64,000 nt of DNA from Roseateles noduli (GCA_002205125.1 NIOE01000010.1:310001-374000), one strand, 5' to 3'. Counted from the stretch's first letter, positions 37,864-46,646 are shown. Program-made: numbers and translations. Notes: generated by a model from the letters alone, not told the origin.

Positions 37864-38499
37864 ATGACTTCCATCAAGGACACCCTGAGCCTGGCCGAAC
37901 ACGGTCCGGTGATTCCGGTCATCGTCATCGACCGCCTCGAGGACGCGGTGCCGCTGGCGCGCGCGCTGGTGGCGGGCGGCGTGCGGGTGCTGGAGGTGAC
38001 GCTGCGCACGCCGGTGGCGCTGGAGGCGATCGCGGCGATCTCGCGCGAGGTGCCCGAGGCCATCCTCGGCGCGGGCACGCTGCGCACCTCGGCGGACGCC
38101 GTGGCGGCGAAGAAGGCCGGCGCGTGTTTCGCCGTCAGCCCCGGCTTCACGCAGGACGTGGCGAGTTCCTGCGAAGCCAACTTCCTGCCGCTGCTGCCGG
38201 GCGTCTCGACGGCCAGCGAAGTGATGATGGCCAGCGACGCGGGCTACAAGTTCCTGAAGCTGTTCCCCGCCACGGCGGTGGGCGGCGTGAACCTGCTGAA
38301 GGCGCTGGCCGGTCCGTTCACCGACGTCGTGTTCTGCCCCACGGGCGGCATCACGGTGCAGACCGCGCCGGACTTCCTGGCACTGCCGAACGTGAAGGTC
38401 TGCGGCGGCTCGTGGCTGACGCCGGCGGACGCGGTGAAGGCGGGCGATTGGGCTCGCATCACGCAGCTGGCCAAGGAAGCCAGCGCGCTGCGTCGCTGA
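37864..38499 (+). CDS. eda: 2-dehydro-3-deoxy-phosphogluconate (KDPG) aldolase
   Basis: Cleaves KDPG to pyruvate and glyceraldehyde 3-phosphate. A 211-aa class I aldolase with the general base Glu in VLEVTLRTPVALEAI, GAGTLRT, and the Schiff-base Lys in YKFLKLFPA followed by CPTGGIT. Starts with GGACATCGAC before ATG. Co-transcribed with edd, so hexoses are probably catabolised through this pathway. Confidence 0.96.
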   Translation: MTSIKDTLSLAEHGPVIPVIVIDRLEDAVPLARALVAGGVRVLEVTLRTPVALEAIAAISREVPEAILGAGTLRTSADAVAAKKAGACFAVSPGFTQDVASSCEANFLPLLPGVSTASEVMMASDAGYKFLKLFPATAVGGVNLLKALAGPFTDVVFCPTGGITVQTAPDFLALPNVKVCGGSWLTPADAVKAGDWARITQLAKEASALRR

Positions 38500-38520
38500 A
38501 CGCGGCGCGGATGGGGGTGT

Positions 38521-39099
38521 TCAGCGCTTCGGCGGATCGAACACCAGACAGGTCGTGCTGGCATGCGCATACAGCTTGCCGTCGTGACCGACCAGGTCGG
38601 CCTCGGCCGTCGCCATCTGGCGGCCGACGTGCCGCACGCGGCCGATGGCGCGCACGACCGGCACCTTGTCGTTGAGCGCGCGCACGAGGTTGATCTTCAG
38701 CTCCAGCGTCGTGTAGGCGCGACCGACGTCCATCGTCGTGTGCACCGCGCAGCCCAGCGCTGAATCCAGCAGCGTCGCATACCAGCCGCCGTGCACCGTG
38801 CCCATCGGGTTGTAGTGCCGGAACTTGGGCGTGCCCTGGAAGATCACTTCGCCCTTGCTCACGCGCAGCAGCGTGAAGTCCAGCGTCTGCGCGATCGGCG
38901 GCGGCGGGAGCTTGCCGGCCAGCATCGCCTCCATCTGCTCCAGACCGGTCAGCCCGGCGATCTCCGCCATCGTGGCCACGCCATGATCCGGACGAATCTT
39001 CGCGCGGACCTCGCGCTCCTCCGCCTTCCATTGAGCCAGCGCCTCGTCATGCGACACGGCAGACGAAGGGGTGGGCGAAGGTGTCAGTGCTGCGCTCAT
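38521..39099 (-). CDS. PaaI-family thioesterase
   Basis: A 192-aa hotdog-fold acyl-CoA thioesterase. The family core is GTVHGGWYATLLDSALGCAVHTTM (HGG with the active-site Asp region), then TLELKINLVRAL, RVRHVGRQMATAEADL and HASTTCLVF. ATG 39099 is preceded by AGGACACTCTG. The gene is divergent from marR across a long palindrome, so the MarR protein probably represses it, as for aromatic-acid or fatty-acid thioesterases elsewhere. Confidence 0.88.
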   Translation of the reverse strand: MSAALTPSPTPSSAVSHDEALAQWKAEEREVRAKIRPDHGVATMAEIAGLTGLEQMEAMLAGKLPPPPIAQTLDFTLLRVSKGEVIFQGTPKFRHYNPMGTVHGGWYATLLDSALGCAVHTTMDVGRAYTTLELKINLVRALNDKVPVVRAIGRVRHVGRQMATAEADLVGHDGKLYAHASTTCLVFDPPKR

Positions 39100-39144
39100 C
39101 AGAGTGTCCTGTGCGGGTGGTTGCGGCCCGATCGCCGGGAATAC

Positions 39145-39171
39145 TTGTGGCTGCAATGGTTGCAGCTACAA
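39145..39171. promoter_or_regulatory. Palindromic operator candidate between paaI-like and marR genes
   Basis: Two 12-base arms, TTGTGGCTGCAA and TTGCAGCTACAA, match as an inverted repeat at 11 of 12 positions around TGG. The site lies 45 bp from the thioesterase start and 47 bp from the marR start. Length and place fit the dimer site of the adjacent MarR regulator, which would then control both genes. Confidence 0.6.
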
Positions 39172-39218
39172 TCTTTCCTTGTCAAGCCTCTCGGCGACAC
39201 CTTGAGAGATCACTCCAG

Positions 39219-39710
39219 ATGAGCACCCCTGTTCCTGCCTCGAAGACAACGTCCGCGTTGGCCCAGGCGGAGCCGATCTCGCCCAAGGGCTGTACCAATT
39301 TCAAGCTGCGTCAGGTGACGCGGCTGGTGTCCAACCACTGCGAGGCGCAGTTCGCCGAGTCCGGCCTGACCACGACGCAGTACGCGCTGCTGTCGCACAT
39401 CGTGGTGCTCGGACCGATCCAGCCGAGCGAGCTCGCGCGGCGCATGGACATCGATCTCTCGACGCTGTCGCGCAACGTGCAGCCGCTGCAAGCACAGGGC
39501 CTGGTGGAGACGCTGCCGGGCGCGGATGCGCGCAGCCGCCAGCTACAGGCGACGGAAGAGGGCCACACGCGCCGCAAGCAGTTGAAGGCGACGTGGAAGC
39601 GCGCGCAGCTTTCGCTCAATGAGCGCCTGGGCGACGAGCGCGTGCAGCGCCTGCACGCGCTGCTGGACGAATGCGCCGCGCTGATGCGCGGTGAGGTCGC
39701 GCCGGACTGA
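39219..39710 (+). CDS. MarR-family transcriptional regulator
   Basis: A 163-aa winged-helix regulator: CTNFKLRQVTRLVSNHCEAQF (dimer helices), LTTTQYALLSHIVV, PSELARRMDIDLSTLSRNVQPLQAQGLV (recognition helix) and GADARSRQLQATEEG (wing). ATG 39219 is chosen because it precedes the domain by a short tail and leaves the palindrome upstream. Predicted to bind 39145-39171 and respond to an aromatic or acyl ligand. Confidence 0.9.
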   Translation: MSTPVPASKTTSALAQAEPISPKGCTNFKLRQVTRLVSNHCEAQFAESGLTTTQYALLSHIVVLGPIQPSELARRMDIDLSTLSRNVQPLQAQGLVETLPGADARSRQLQATEEGHTRRKQLKATWKRAQLSLNERLGDERVQRLHALLDECAALMRGEVAPD

Positions 39711-39751
39711 TCGGACTGAGGAGCCCGATTGGGCTGACGAGCCCGTCCTGG

Positions 39752-39772
39752 GCCGGAGCGGACCGCTCCGGC
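39752..39772. terminator. GC-rich inverted repeat between convergent genes
   Basis: GCCGGAGCGG-A-CCGCTCCGGC, a perfect 10-base inverted repeat in the 69-bp gap between convergent marR and xthA. Its position suggests a bidirectional transcription end, but it lacks a T-run. Confidence 0.5.
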
Positions 39773-39779
39773 AGCGCGT

Positions 39780-40544
39780 TCAATCGATCGTGACGATCAC
39801 CGGGGCGTGGTCGCTGGGCTTGGGCAGCTTGCGCATGGCGCGGTCGATCGTGCAGGCGGTGACGCGGGACTTCAGCGCGGCGCTCACGAGGATGTGATCG
39901 ATGCGCAGGCCCTTGTTCTTCTGGAAGCCCAGCATCCGGTAGTCCCACCAGCTGTAGCTCTTGGGCGGCTGCTCGAACATCCGGTAGGCGTCGGTCAGCC
40001 CGAGGTCCAGTAGCGCCTGGAAGTGCGCGCGTTCCTGCGGCGACGTGTGCGTCTGGCCGACGAAAGCGGCCGGGTCGTAGCAGTCGCGGTCCTCGGGGGC
40101 GATGTTGAAGTCGCCCATCAGCACCAGGTTCTCGTGCTGCTGCATTTCGGTGGCGAGCCAGGCGCGCAGGCCATCCAGCCAGGCCATCTTGTAGACGAAT
40201 TTGTCGCTGTCCAGCGCCTGGCCGTTCGGGAAGTAGCCGCCGATCACGCGCACGTCGCCTACGGTGCCAGCGATCAGGCGCGCCTGTTCGTCGGCGTAGC
40301 CGGTGATGTTCTTGACCACGTCCTGGGCCGGCGTCTTGCTCAGCAGGGCCACGCCGTTGTAGGTCTTCTGACCGAACCACTGCACCTGATAACCGGCCTC
40401 GCCGATCTCCAGCGTCGGGAACTTGTCGTCGGTGAGCTTGGTTTCCTGCAGCACGAGCGCATCGACCGGATTGGCAGCCAGCCAGTCGAGTAGCTGCGGC
40501 AAGCGAACGGCCAGGGAGTTGACGTTCCAGGTGGCGAATTTCAT
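39780..40544 (-). CDS. xthA: Exodeoxyribonuclease III
   Basis: AP endonuclease/3'-exonuclease of base-excision repair. A 254-aa protein with MKFATWNVNSLAVRLPQLL, the metal ligand Glu in LVLQETKL, GYFPNGQ, GDFNIAPEDRDCYD, WWDYR, and the C-terminal catalytic SDHAPV. All motifs are intact and the length is normal. Stands alone, convergent with marR. Confidence 0.95.
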   Translation of the reverse strand: MKFATWNVNSLAVRLPQLLDWLAANPVDALVLQETKLTDDKFPTLEIGEAGYQVQWFGQKTYNGVALLSKTPAQDVVKNITGYADEQARLIAGTVGDVRVIGGYFPNGQALDSDKFVYKMAWLDGLRAWLATEMQQHENLVLMGDFNIAPEDRDCYDPAAFVGQTHTSPQERAHFQALLDLGLTDAYRMFEQPPKSYSWWDYRMLGFQKNKGLRIDHILVSAALKSRVTACTIDRAMRKLPKPSDHAPVIVTID

Positions 40545-40642
40545 GACTTCTCTAAGCGATTGCGCAACGCGCCATCGTATCCAACTGGAGGGCGTCTGGC
40601 CGATTGGCCGGCCCGACCTGCGCCGGCGCGCAGATCACCACG

Positions 40643-41179
40643 TCAGAAGCGCAGATCGCCTTCGATCGAGTCATCCAGCGTCTTGCCGATCGCAGCGCCG
40701 ATGGCCATCTTGGCGCCGGCCACGAGGTCGCCGTGCTTGTTGTCCCAGTAGTATCCCGACAGCGGCGTCACGGCAATGGTCGTGATGCGCGAATCTTCCT
40801 TGCCCTCGGTGAACCAGGTCTTCATCAAGGGGCTCCAGAGCTCCTCGATCTTGGCCTGGTCGCGGGACACGGTCGCGCGGCCGTGGAGCGTCACGAACCC
40901 CGAGTGCTCCGATGCCTGGAAGAAGAGCCAGACCAGCGGGTTCTGCGCGATCTCGGCATTCTTGTGGCTGTCGGACGCGCTCATGAACCAGAGCCTGCCG
41001 GCGTCGTCGACCTGCAAGGCGCCCATGGGACGCGTCGCCTGGGACCCACCCGTGCTCACGCCCGTACAGAAGAAGCAGGTCTGATTCTTCTTCACGGCGC
41101 TGCGGACGCGCTCGATGGCGTCCTCGCCGCTCAGGTCGGCGCGGTTGATCTCGGGCTGCTGACGATTGATCGAGTCCAT
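40643..41179 (-). CDS. Pyridoxamine-phosphate-oxidase-fold general stress protein
   Basis: A 178-aa split-barrel flavin-binding protein of the general-stress-protein-26 group: CFFCTGVSTGGSQATRPMGAL, LWFMSASDSHKNAEIAQNPLVWLFF, GFVTLHGRATVSRD, and a C-terminal YYWDNKHGDLVAGAKMA segment. It differs from PdxH and lacks its substrate loop. It probably binds FMN; the physiological substrate is unknown. Its start is 70 bp from that of the divergent spherulin-4-like gene. Confidence 0.82.
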   Translation of the reverse strand: MDSINRQQPEINRADLSGEDAIERVRSAVKKNQTCFFCTGVSTGGSQATRPMGALQVDDAGRLWFMSASDSHKNAEIAQNPLVWLFFQASEHSGFVTLHGRATVSRDQAKIEELWSPLMKTWFTEGKEDSRITTIAVTPLSGYYWDNKHGDLVAGAKMAIGAAIGKTLDDSIEGDLRF

Positions 41180-41249
41180 GACGAGCTTCGGGAGTGGGGA
41201 TCAACCTCAGTGGCAAATAGCGCTCCGCGCTTGGGGCATCATCAAGGCG

Positions 41250-42146
41250 ATGAACGCCTCAACACGCCGCCTGGTCAGATCCCGGACCGCCGCGATGGCC
41301 CTGGCTGTCGCACTCGTCTCACTCGCCGCGCTCAGCGCGGCCTGCGAGGCGGCGCCCGCCAACTTCGGCATGCTGGCCTTGTGGGATCAGTCGCCCAGCA
41401 GCTATGAGGGGCGGGTGTCGCCGGGCAGCCTGGTCGTCATCGGCCCGGTGGAGGGCGTGCAGCGTCTCGATGCGACGCAGCGGGCCAACTGGAAAGCGGT
41501 CATCCGCACCATCCGGTCGCAAGGGGGCAGGGTGCTCGGCTACGTCGCCATGGGACACGGCGGCGTGACGCAGGACCAGCAGGCCAGCTTCGCCGCCGTG
41601 CCGCGGGAGATCGCGGCCTATCGGGATGTCCTGGACGGGGTGGACGGCTTCTTCTTCGATCAGGCGGGACCCGATCCGATGATTGCCGGCAATCCCGATG
41701 CGTGCGAGACCGCGAATACCCGCTGGCAGGCCGTGCGTGCGCATCTGAGCGCGCTGAACGTCGGAGGCACCCTGGTCTGGAATGCGGGCACGTCCGGTCC
41801 CAACCATTGCTTCCTGCGATCGGCCCGCGCGGGTGAGCATGTGGTGAGCGTCGACGGCCCGGCCGACGGCGTGCGCGCGAGCGCACTCGACGCGCAAACG
41901 CGAGAGGTCGCCGACACGCTCCAGGTCAAGACCTGGGCGCTCATCCATTCGGCCACGCCCGCTCAGATGCAGGACGCGCTGCAGCGAACCCGCACGCACT
42001 TCGTCTACGTCACGGACGGCGCACGCACGCTGGCGTGGGGCGGACCGGTCTGGAACTACCCGCCCACGTACTGGGGAACGGACGCCGACCCGCGGTCGGA
42101 GCGCGGATGTCTGCGGCGCGTGCAAGCCGGCGCGGACTGTGATTGA
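41250..42146 (+). CDS. Secreted spherulation-specific family 4 (spherulin-4-like) protein
   Basis: A 298-aa protein with a signal peptide (AMALAVALVSLAALSAACEA; the LSAAC could be a weak lipobox). The mature part resembles spherulin-4/GH114-like TIM barrels: ANFGMLALWDQ, VVIGPVEGV, RSQGGRVLGYVAMGHGG, and DGVDGFFFDQAG, then TLVWNAGT. In that fold FFFDQ carries acidic residues near the putative active site. Function could be hydrolysis of an extracellular polymer; this is inference. ATG 41250 has AAGG just before it. Confidence 0.68.
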   Translation: MNASTRRLVRSRTAAMALAVALVSLAALSAACEAAPANFGMLALWDQSPSSYEGRVSPGSLVVIGPVEGVQRLDATQRANWKAVIRTIRSQGGRVLGYVAMGHGGVTQDQQASFAAVPREIAAYRDVLDGVDGFFFDQAGPDPMIAGNPDACETANTRWQAVRAHLSALNVGGTLVWNAGTSGPNHCFLRSARAGEHVVSVDGPADGVRASALDAQTREVADTLQVKTWALIHSATPAQMQDALQRTRTHFVYVTDGARTLAWGGPVWNYPPTYWGTDADPRSERGCLRRVQAGADCD

Positions 42147-42167
42147 AGGGACAGGCGCGTCCGGACG

Positions 42168-42194
42168 AAAAAAAACCGGCTCCATCGAGCCGGT
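42168..42194 (-). terminator. Rho-independent terminator after the RRM gene
   Basis: An eight-base stem, ACCGGCTC and GAGCCGGT, with a CATC loop; on the minus strand it ends in a run of seven T. It lies 25 bp beyond the RRM stop and about 20 bp after the convergent spherulin-like gene, so it may serve both. Confidence 0.85.
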
Positions 42195-42218
42195 CTTCTT
42201 CAGCCGAAGCTGTCGGGA

Positions 42219-42578
42219 TCAGTAGCGTCCGCCGCCGAAACCGCCGTTGCCGTAGCCGACGTCCGAGCGCTTGCTCGAACGGAACTCACCCGAGCCGCTG
42301 TTGCCGCGGCTGCCGGCGTCGTTGCCGCCCTCGCGCGGGCGGGCCAGCGTGACGACGATGGAGCGTCCGTCCACCGACATGCCGTTCAGCGCGGTGATGG
42401 CCGCCTGGGCGTCTTCAGCCGAGGCCATTTCCACGAAGCCGAAGCCCTTGGAGTTGCCGGTGTCGCGGTCGGTCATGACCTTGGCGGACTTGACGCTGCC
42501 ATGTTCCCCGAAGTTGCTTCGGAGGCTGGCGTCGGTCACGGAGTAGGGCAGATTCCCAACATAGATCTTGGTGCTCAA
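42219..42578 (-). CDS. Glycine-rich RRM RNA-binding protein
   Basis: A 119-aa single-RRM protein: RNP2 IYVGNLPYSV (4-13), RNP1 KGFGFVEM (about 44-51), and a Gly/Ser/Arg/Asn tail ending NGGFGGGRY. Such proteins bind single-stranded RNA and are often cold- or stress-induced in bacteria. TTG 42578 is chosen: AAAGG lies six bases upstream and it begins exactly at the conserved STKIYVGNL; no ATG is suitably placed. Confidence 0.9.
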   Translation of the reverse strand: MSTKIYVGNLPYSVTDASLRSNFGEHGSVKSAKVMTDRDTGNSKGFGFVEMASAEDAQAAITALNGMSVDGRSIVVTLARPREGGNDAGSRGNSGSGEFRSSKRSDVGYGNGGFGGGRY

Positions 42579-42766
42579 GGAGAGCCTTTCTGAGTCGTGG
42601 CGCGCCGTCAGGAGTCTGAGGCGCCCCATAGGCGCGCACGGCGCGGAGGATGCGTGCTCGACCTCTGGCGTGAGTAGATGGTCGGTACGCGAACGGCTGC
42701 AGTCTGGCGGCATTGCCAGTCAGCCATGAGGGGGACACCGATTCTACGCGACGCGCGCCTTGAGGG

Positions 42767-43909
42767 CTAACCGCCCATCGCCAGCCGGTACCACTCATGG
42801 AAATGCCGCATCCCGTCCTCCATCGGCGATTGATAGGGACCGGCATCGGTGGTGCCTCGCCGGCAGAGCGCCCGGCGTCCCGCGTCCATGCGCTCGGCGA
42901 TCTCGTCGTCCTCGACGACGGTCTCGTTGTAGGCCGCCTGATGCGCCTCGACGAACTCGCGCTCGAAGGCGACGATGTCCTCGGGGTAGTAGAACTCGGT
43001 GACGTTGAGCGTCTCCTGCGGGCCGCGCGGATGCAGCGTCGAGCGCACCAGCGCGTGCGGGTAGAGCTCGATCATGTGGGTCGGGTAGTAGGTCACCCAG
43101 ATCGCGCCGAACTCCGGCGGCACGCCGCCGCGATAGGCGAGCAGCCGTTCATGCCATGCGCGGTAGACCGGCGATCCCGGCGAGTCCAGCTCGCGGTGCA
43201 CGCCCACGCGCTGCACGCTGAACGGCGCGGCGAACTCCCAATCGAGGTCGTCGCAGGTCACGAAGCTGCCCAGCCCCGGATGGAAGGGGCCCACGTGGTA
43301 GTCCTCCAGGTAGACCTCGATGAAGGTCTTCCAGTTGTAGCGGCAGGTGTGGGTCTCGATGCGGTCCAGCACGTAGTCCGAGAAGTCGAACTCGGGGCGG
43401 TCGAAGAGACCGGCCAGGTCGCGCGCGGGATCGCGCGGTCCTTCGAAGAAGGCGCCGTGGCTTTCCTTCAGCGGATAGGTCGGCAGATGGGCGCAGGGCT
43501 GCGGCGAGAAGTGCGGCGCACCCACGAGCTCGCCGGCATCGGTGTACGTCCACCGGTGCAGCGGGCAGACGATGTGGCCGCCCGAGGCCGCCGGCAGGCG
43601 TCCGTGTGAAGTGCCCGCCGTCACCGCGCCCGGGTCGCCGCCCAGGATCAGCGCCTGGCGATGGCGACACACGTTCGACAGCAGCTTCACGCCCTCGCGT
43701 CCGTTCACCAGCACGCGGGCGTTTTCCTCGTGACTGAGCGTCCGCCAGTCGCCGGGCTCCGGCACCCATTGGCGATGCCCGACATAGCGCGGCGCCTGGC
43801 GCTCGAACATCGCCATCTCGCGTTGGAAGAGCGCGTCGTCGAAGTAGGCCTGCACCGGCAGTTGCGGCTGGGTGGACAGCAGATGGGCGCGTCGGACGAT
43901 GTCGTTCAT
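42767..43909 (-). CDS. Rieske non-haem iron oxygenase, AlcE-like
   Basis: A 380-aa ring-hydroxylating-oxygenase-type alpha subunit. The Rieske [2Fe-2S] ligands are in CRHRQ and CPLHRWTY (about 78-81 and 109-117), and the mononuclear iron ligands in LEDYHVGPFHPG (about 211-222). It begins inside the stop of the FhuF-like gene (ATGA) at the end of a siderophore operon. This matches AlcE of alcaligin loci, which hydroxylates a carbon of the putrescine unit, rather than an aromatic dioxygenase. The substrate is inferred from context. Confidence 0.82.
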   Translation of the reverse strand: MNDIVRRAHLLSTQPQLPVQAYFDDALFQREMAMFERQAPRYVGHRQWVPEPGDWRTLSHEENARVLVNGREGVKLLSNVCRHRQALILGGDPGAVTAGTSHGRLPAASGGHIVCPLHRWTYTDAGELVGAPHFSPQPCAHLPTYPLKESHGAFFEGPRDPARDLAGLFDRPEFDFSDYVLDRIETHTCRYNWKTFIEVYLEDYHVGPFHPGLGSFVTCDDLDWEFAAPFSVQRVGVHRELDSPGSPVYRAWHERLLAYRGGVPPEFGAIWVTYYPTHMIELYPHALVRSTLHPRGPQETLNVTEFYYPEDIVAFEREFVEAHQAAYNETVVEDDEIAERMDAGRRALCRRGTTDAGPYQSPMEDGMRHFHEWYRLAMGG

Positions 43910-44631
43910 GCGGAGTTCCGGAGATCTTGGGCGCCCAGCCGCCGCAGCCGTTCGGCGCGCGGCAGGCGCGGGCAGGTGTTGCACATGTCGCCGCCGATGC
44001 GCCTGTCGTCGAGGCAGCACACGCCGCGGTCAAGCGCCAGGCACGAGGTGCCGGGCGCCGTGTCAAAGGCCAGGTAGCCGCTGTCGCCGGACGCGCCCAG
44101 GAGAGCGAGCCAGTCGGCACCGATGTCCTGCAGGTCTTTGTCCGAAAACCTCGCGAGCGGCTGCACCCGCAGCAGCCCCGCGAGGACGCAGTCTGCGAGC
44201 TGTCGTCGCGCCGCCTTGGGATGCAGCGGCAGGTTGGCTTGCACTGCGGCGAGCAGCGTCGCTGACAAGGTCCTCAATTGCTCGGCCGCCAGGGCACGAC
44301 CTGACCCCTGTGCCGACCCGGACGTCGTCGCGCTGAAGCTCGATGCCGCGAAGCTCGACGTGGGAATGGCAAAGCCGGTCACGTCCGCCTGGTCGGCGTC
44401 CACGTCCCAGCCGAGGCCGACCAGCGGCAACACGTCGCCCGCCAGTTCGACGGAGAACACGCTGGCATAGGTCGGCTGCCAGACCAGACGCGACCAGGCG
44501 CGTAGCGCCCAGTACGCGCGGCCCGCTTGCGGATCACGCGACCGCAGCGCGCCGATGAGCTGTTCGGCGGCCGCGTCGGCGGGCAGGGCCGCCGCGTCGG
44601 CGTCGCAACGTCCCTGCAGCGACGGCACCAC
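43906..44631 (-). CDS. FhuF-like siderophore ferric reductase
   Basis: A 241-aa protein whose C-terminus carries the FhuF-type iron-sulphur cysteine pattern CC-x10-C-x2-C (CCLDDRRIGGDMCNTC). The remainder is Ala-rich with low similarity, as usual in this family. The start is GTG 44631, 32 bp after the NIS synthetase stop, and it overlaps the Rieske gene. It should reduce ferric siderophore in the cytoplasm to release iron. It occupies the alcD position of an alcaligin-type operon. Confidence 0.8.
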   Translation of the reverse strand: MVPSLQGRCDADAAALPADAAAEQLIGALRSRDPQAGRAYWALRAWSRLVWQPTYASVFSVELAGDVLPLVGLGWDVDADQADVTGFAIPTSSFAASSFSATTSGSAQGSGRALAAEQLRTLSATLLAAVQANLPLHPKAARRQLADCVLAGLLRVQPLARFSDKDLQDIGADWLALLGASGDSGYLAFDTAPGTSCLALDRGVCCLDDRRIGGDMCNTCPRLPRAERLRRLGAQDLRNSA

Positions 44632-44663
44632 CGTGCGCGCCCGCGCGAAGAACGCGGCGAGGG

Positions 44664-46646
44664 TCAGGATGCGACCTCGGCCGGCGCCGCCGATGCGGAT
44701 GCCGACGTGGACGTGGACGTGGATGCTGTTCCGTGCCGCGCCGCTTCGTGCTTCGCCGGGGCAGACGCGGCCGGTGCGAAAGGCGCCAGCGGGTTGTCCA
44801 GCGTGCCGACGATCTTCAAGTTGGCCGCCGGATCCGACAGGTTGATCATCTGCGTGTTGTTGCCCATCTGCAGCCGGTTCAGGCAGGACTGCCGGAACGT
44901 CGGCACGAAGAGGTCGTAGCGGGCGTACTTGTCGCGATGCTGCGGATGCTCGTCATGGTAGACGCGGATGTTGTCGGCCACCTCCTGCCAGAAGTCCTGC
45001 TCGCTGCACGTGCCGCTCTCGACGAGGATCTGGTTCATGTAGCGGAAGAAGCCGTCGAAGATGTCGATGAAGACGGCGAGCGTCTTCAGGTCGTCCGGGA
45101 AGTCCATCACCAGCCGGCGCACGTTCTCCGGCAGCTGCGCTTCGGTGTTGAAGATCGCGGCCTCCTCGGCGATGTCCTTCATGAGCACCCGCACCGGCAC
45201 GTGGTCCTTGAGCACGAGGATCAGGTTCTCGCCGTGCGGCATGAAGACCAGGTCGTGCGCGTAGAAGCAGTGGATCAGCGGCGTCAGGTAGGCCTGGAGG
45301 TAGCGCTTCAGCCACGCGCGCGCGCTCAGCCCGGAGGCTTCGATGAGCGCGGGGAGCAGCGCCTCGCCGTCACGGTCGACGTGCAGCAGCGCGGCCATCG
45401 TCATCAGCCGCTCGCCCGGCTTCAGCAGGGGCAGCGGGTTCTCGCGCCACAGCGCCGAGAACATCTTCTTGTAGGGCGTGTCGGACTCGACCGCGGCTTC
45501 GTAGTAGTGGTTGCGGAAACCCATCGAGGCGACCTCGCGCAGCATCGCGAAGCCGTTGGCGCGCAGTTCGTCGTCGCGGTCGAGCAGCTCCTTGATCCAC
45601 TGGTTGATCGCCGGCGTGCCGGACATGTAGTACGGCGAGAGACCCCGCATGAAGCCCATGTTGAGGATGGACAGCGAGGTCTTCACATAGCGCTTGTGGC
45701 GCGCGCTGACGTTGAACATCGTGCGGATGGACTGCTGCGCGAGGTACTGGTCGTCGCTCAGTCCCAGGAAGACGATGCGCCGCTGCGCGACGTAGGGCGC
45801 GAAGGCCACCGAGAGCTTGTTGGCCCACTGCCAGGGATGCGCGGGTACGACGAGGTAGTCGGTCGGGGTCAGGCCCTGCTCGCGCAGCTGGCGGTCGAAG
45901 CGGGCGAGCGTCTCGTCGCCGAGTTCCTCGCGCAGCAGCTGCTCGTAGCTGAGGTCGGGCACGCAGTGGAAGGCCGCCTGGTCGCGGTGCACGGCCAGCC
46001 ACACGATCTGGAACGGCGAGGCGGCCTCCGGCGCGTAGGCGCGGTAGTCGGTGCCGTCGAAGCCGAGGCGGCCGTTGTTGGCGACGAAGGCGGGATGGCC
46101 CTCGGTCATCGAGGTCTCGATCACCTGGAAGTCGGTCTCGTGGATCAGCGCGCGGCTGCCGTGCGCGGTGTTGATCCGCTTGTAGGCGCTGCTGTAGAGC
46201 GTGCTGCAGATCTCGTCGAGGTAGATCGGCAACTGCTCGGGCTTGAGGCCCAGCGCCTGCTTGAAGTCGGTCATGAAGCGCAGCGCGTCGAGCTCGCGGC
46301 CGACGCCGCCCGCCAGACACTCGATGGAATCGGCGTCGACGGCCCAGTGGCCCAGCGCCATCAGCCGGGCCTCGAAGCGGTAGACGGTGTTGCCGTCGGG
46401 TGTGGCCAGCGAGTAGCACTGGTGCAGCGGACGTCGCGCGGTCGATGCGGGATCGAGGCGCGGCTCGATGATCTGCTCGTGCGCGTACTCGGACAGCGCC
46501 TTGCGCACGAGCAGGCGGTTGACGGTGCGCCAGACCTCGGGGTTCAGGTGATCGACCACGGCGGCCGGCGCGGCAAGCGTCGACGTGAGATGCGAAGAAG
46601 TGGAAGGCGAAGAAGTGGAATGCGACGAAGTGGAAGGCGAGGTCAT
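44664..46646 (-). CDS. NIS siderophore synthetase (IucA/IucC family), AlcC-like
   Basis: A 660-aa ATP-dependent amide-forming enzyme of NRPS-independent siderophore synthesis. Recognisable parts are EVWRTVNRLLVRKALSEYAHE, EGHPAFVANNGRLGFD, VVPAHPWQW, SIRTMFNVSARHKRYVKTSLS, MPHGENLILVLKD and a C-terminal IucC/FhuF-like helical region. Only one such synthetase is present, as for alcaligin, bisucaberin or putrebactin, not two as for aerobactin. Both termini have Ser/Thr repeats (46580-46640 and 44697-44735). ATG 46646 overlaps the acyltransferase stop (ATGA). Confidence 0.9.
   Translation of the reverse strand: MTSPSTSSHSTSSPSTSSHLTSTLAAPAAVVDHLNPEVWRTVNRLLVRKALSEYAHEQIIEPRLDPASTARRPLHQCYSLATPDGNTVYRFEARLMALGHWAVDADSIECLAGGVGRELDALRFMTDFKQALGLKPEQLPIYLDEICSTLYSSAYKRINTAHGSRALIHETDFQVIETSMTEGHPAFVANNGRLGFDGTDYRAYAPEAASPFQIVWLAVHRDQAAFHCVPDLSYEQLLREELGDETLARFDRQLREQGLTPTDYLVVPAHPWQWANKLSVAFAPYVAQRRIVFLGLSDDQYLAQQSIRTMFNVSARHKRYVKTSLSILNMGFMRGLSPYYMSGTPAINQWIKELLDRDDELRANGFAMLREVASMGFRNHYYEAAVESDTPYKKMFSALWRENPLPLLKPGERLMTMAALLHVDRDGEALLPALIEASGLSARAWLKRYLQAYLTPLIHCFYAHDLVFMPHGENLILVLKDHVPVRVLMKDIAEEAAIFNTEAQLPENVRRLVMDFPDDLKTLAVFIDIFDGFFRYMNQILVESGTCSEQDFWQEVADNIRVYHDEHPQHRDKYARYDLFVPTFRQSCLNRLQMGNNTQMINLSDPAANLKIVGTLDNPLAPFAPAASAPAKHEAARHGTASTSTSTSASASAAPAEVAS
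46580..46640 (-). repeat. Degenerate GAAGTGGAA-type repeat at the N-terminus of the NIS synthetase
   Basis: About four copies of a 15-base unit (GAAGTGGAAGGCGAA with variation) encode a Ser/Thr/Pro/His-rich N-terminal tail. It is upstream of the conserved domain, so it probably has no catalytic role. Confidence 0.65.

Noticed and set aside
35812-37902. Minus-strand frame of 696 codons over edd
   Set aside because: Antisense shadow of edd, which has all family motifs.
42767-43909. Aromatic-ring dioxygenase for pollutant degradation
   Set aside because: The Rieske motifs alone would allow it, but the ATGA overlap with a siderophore gene and the absence of any ferredoxin, reductase or beta subunit favour an AlcE-type role.
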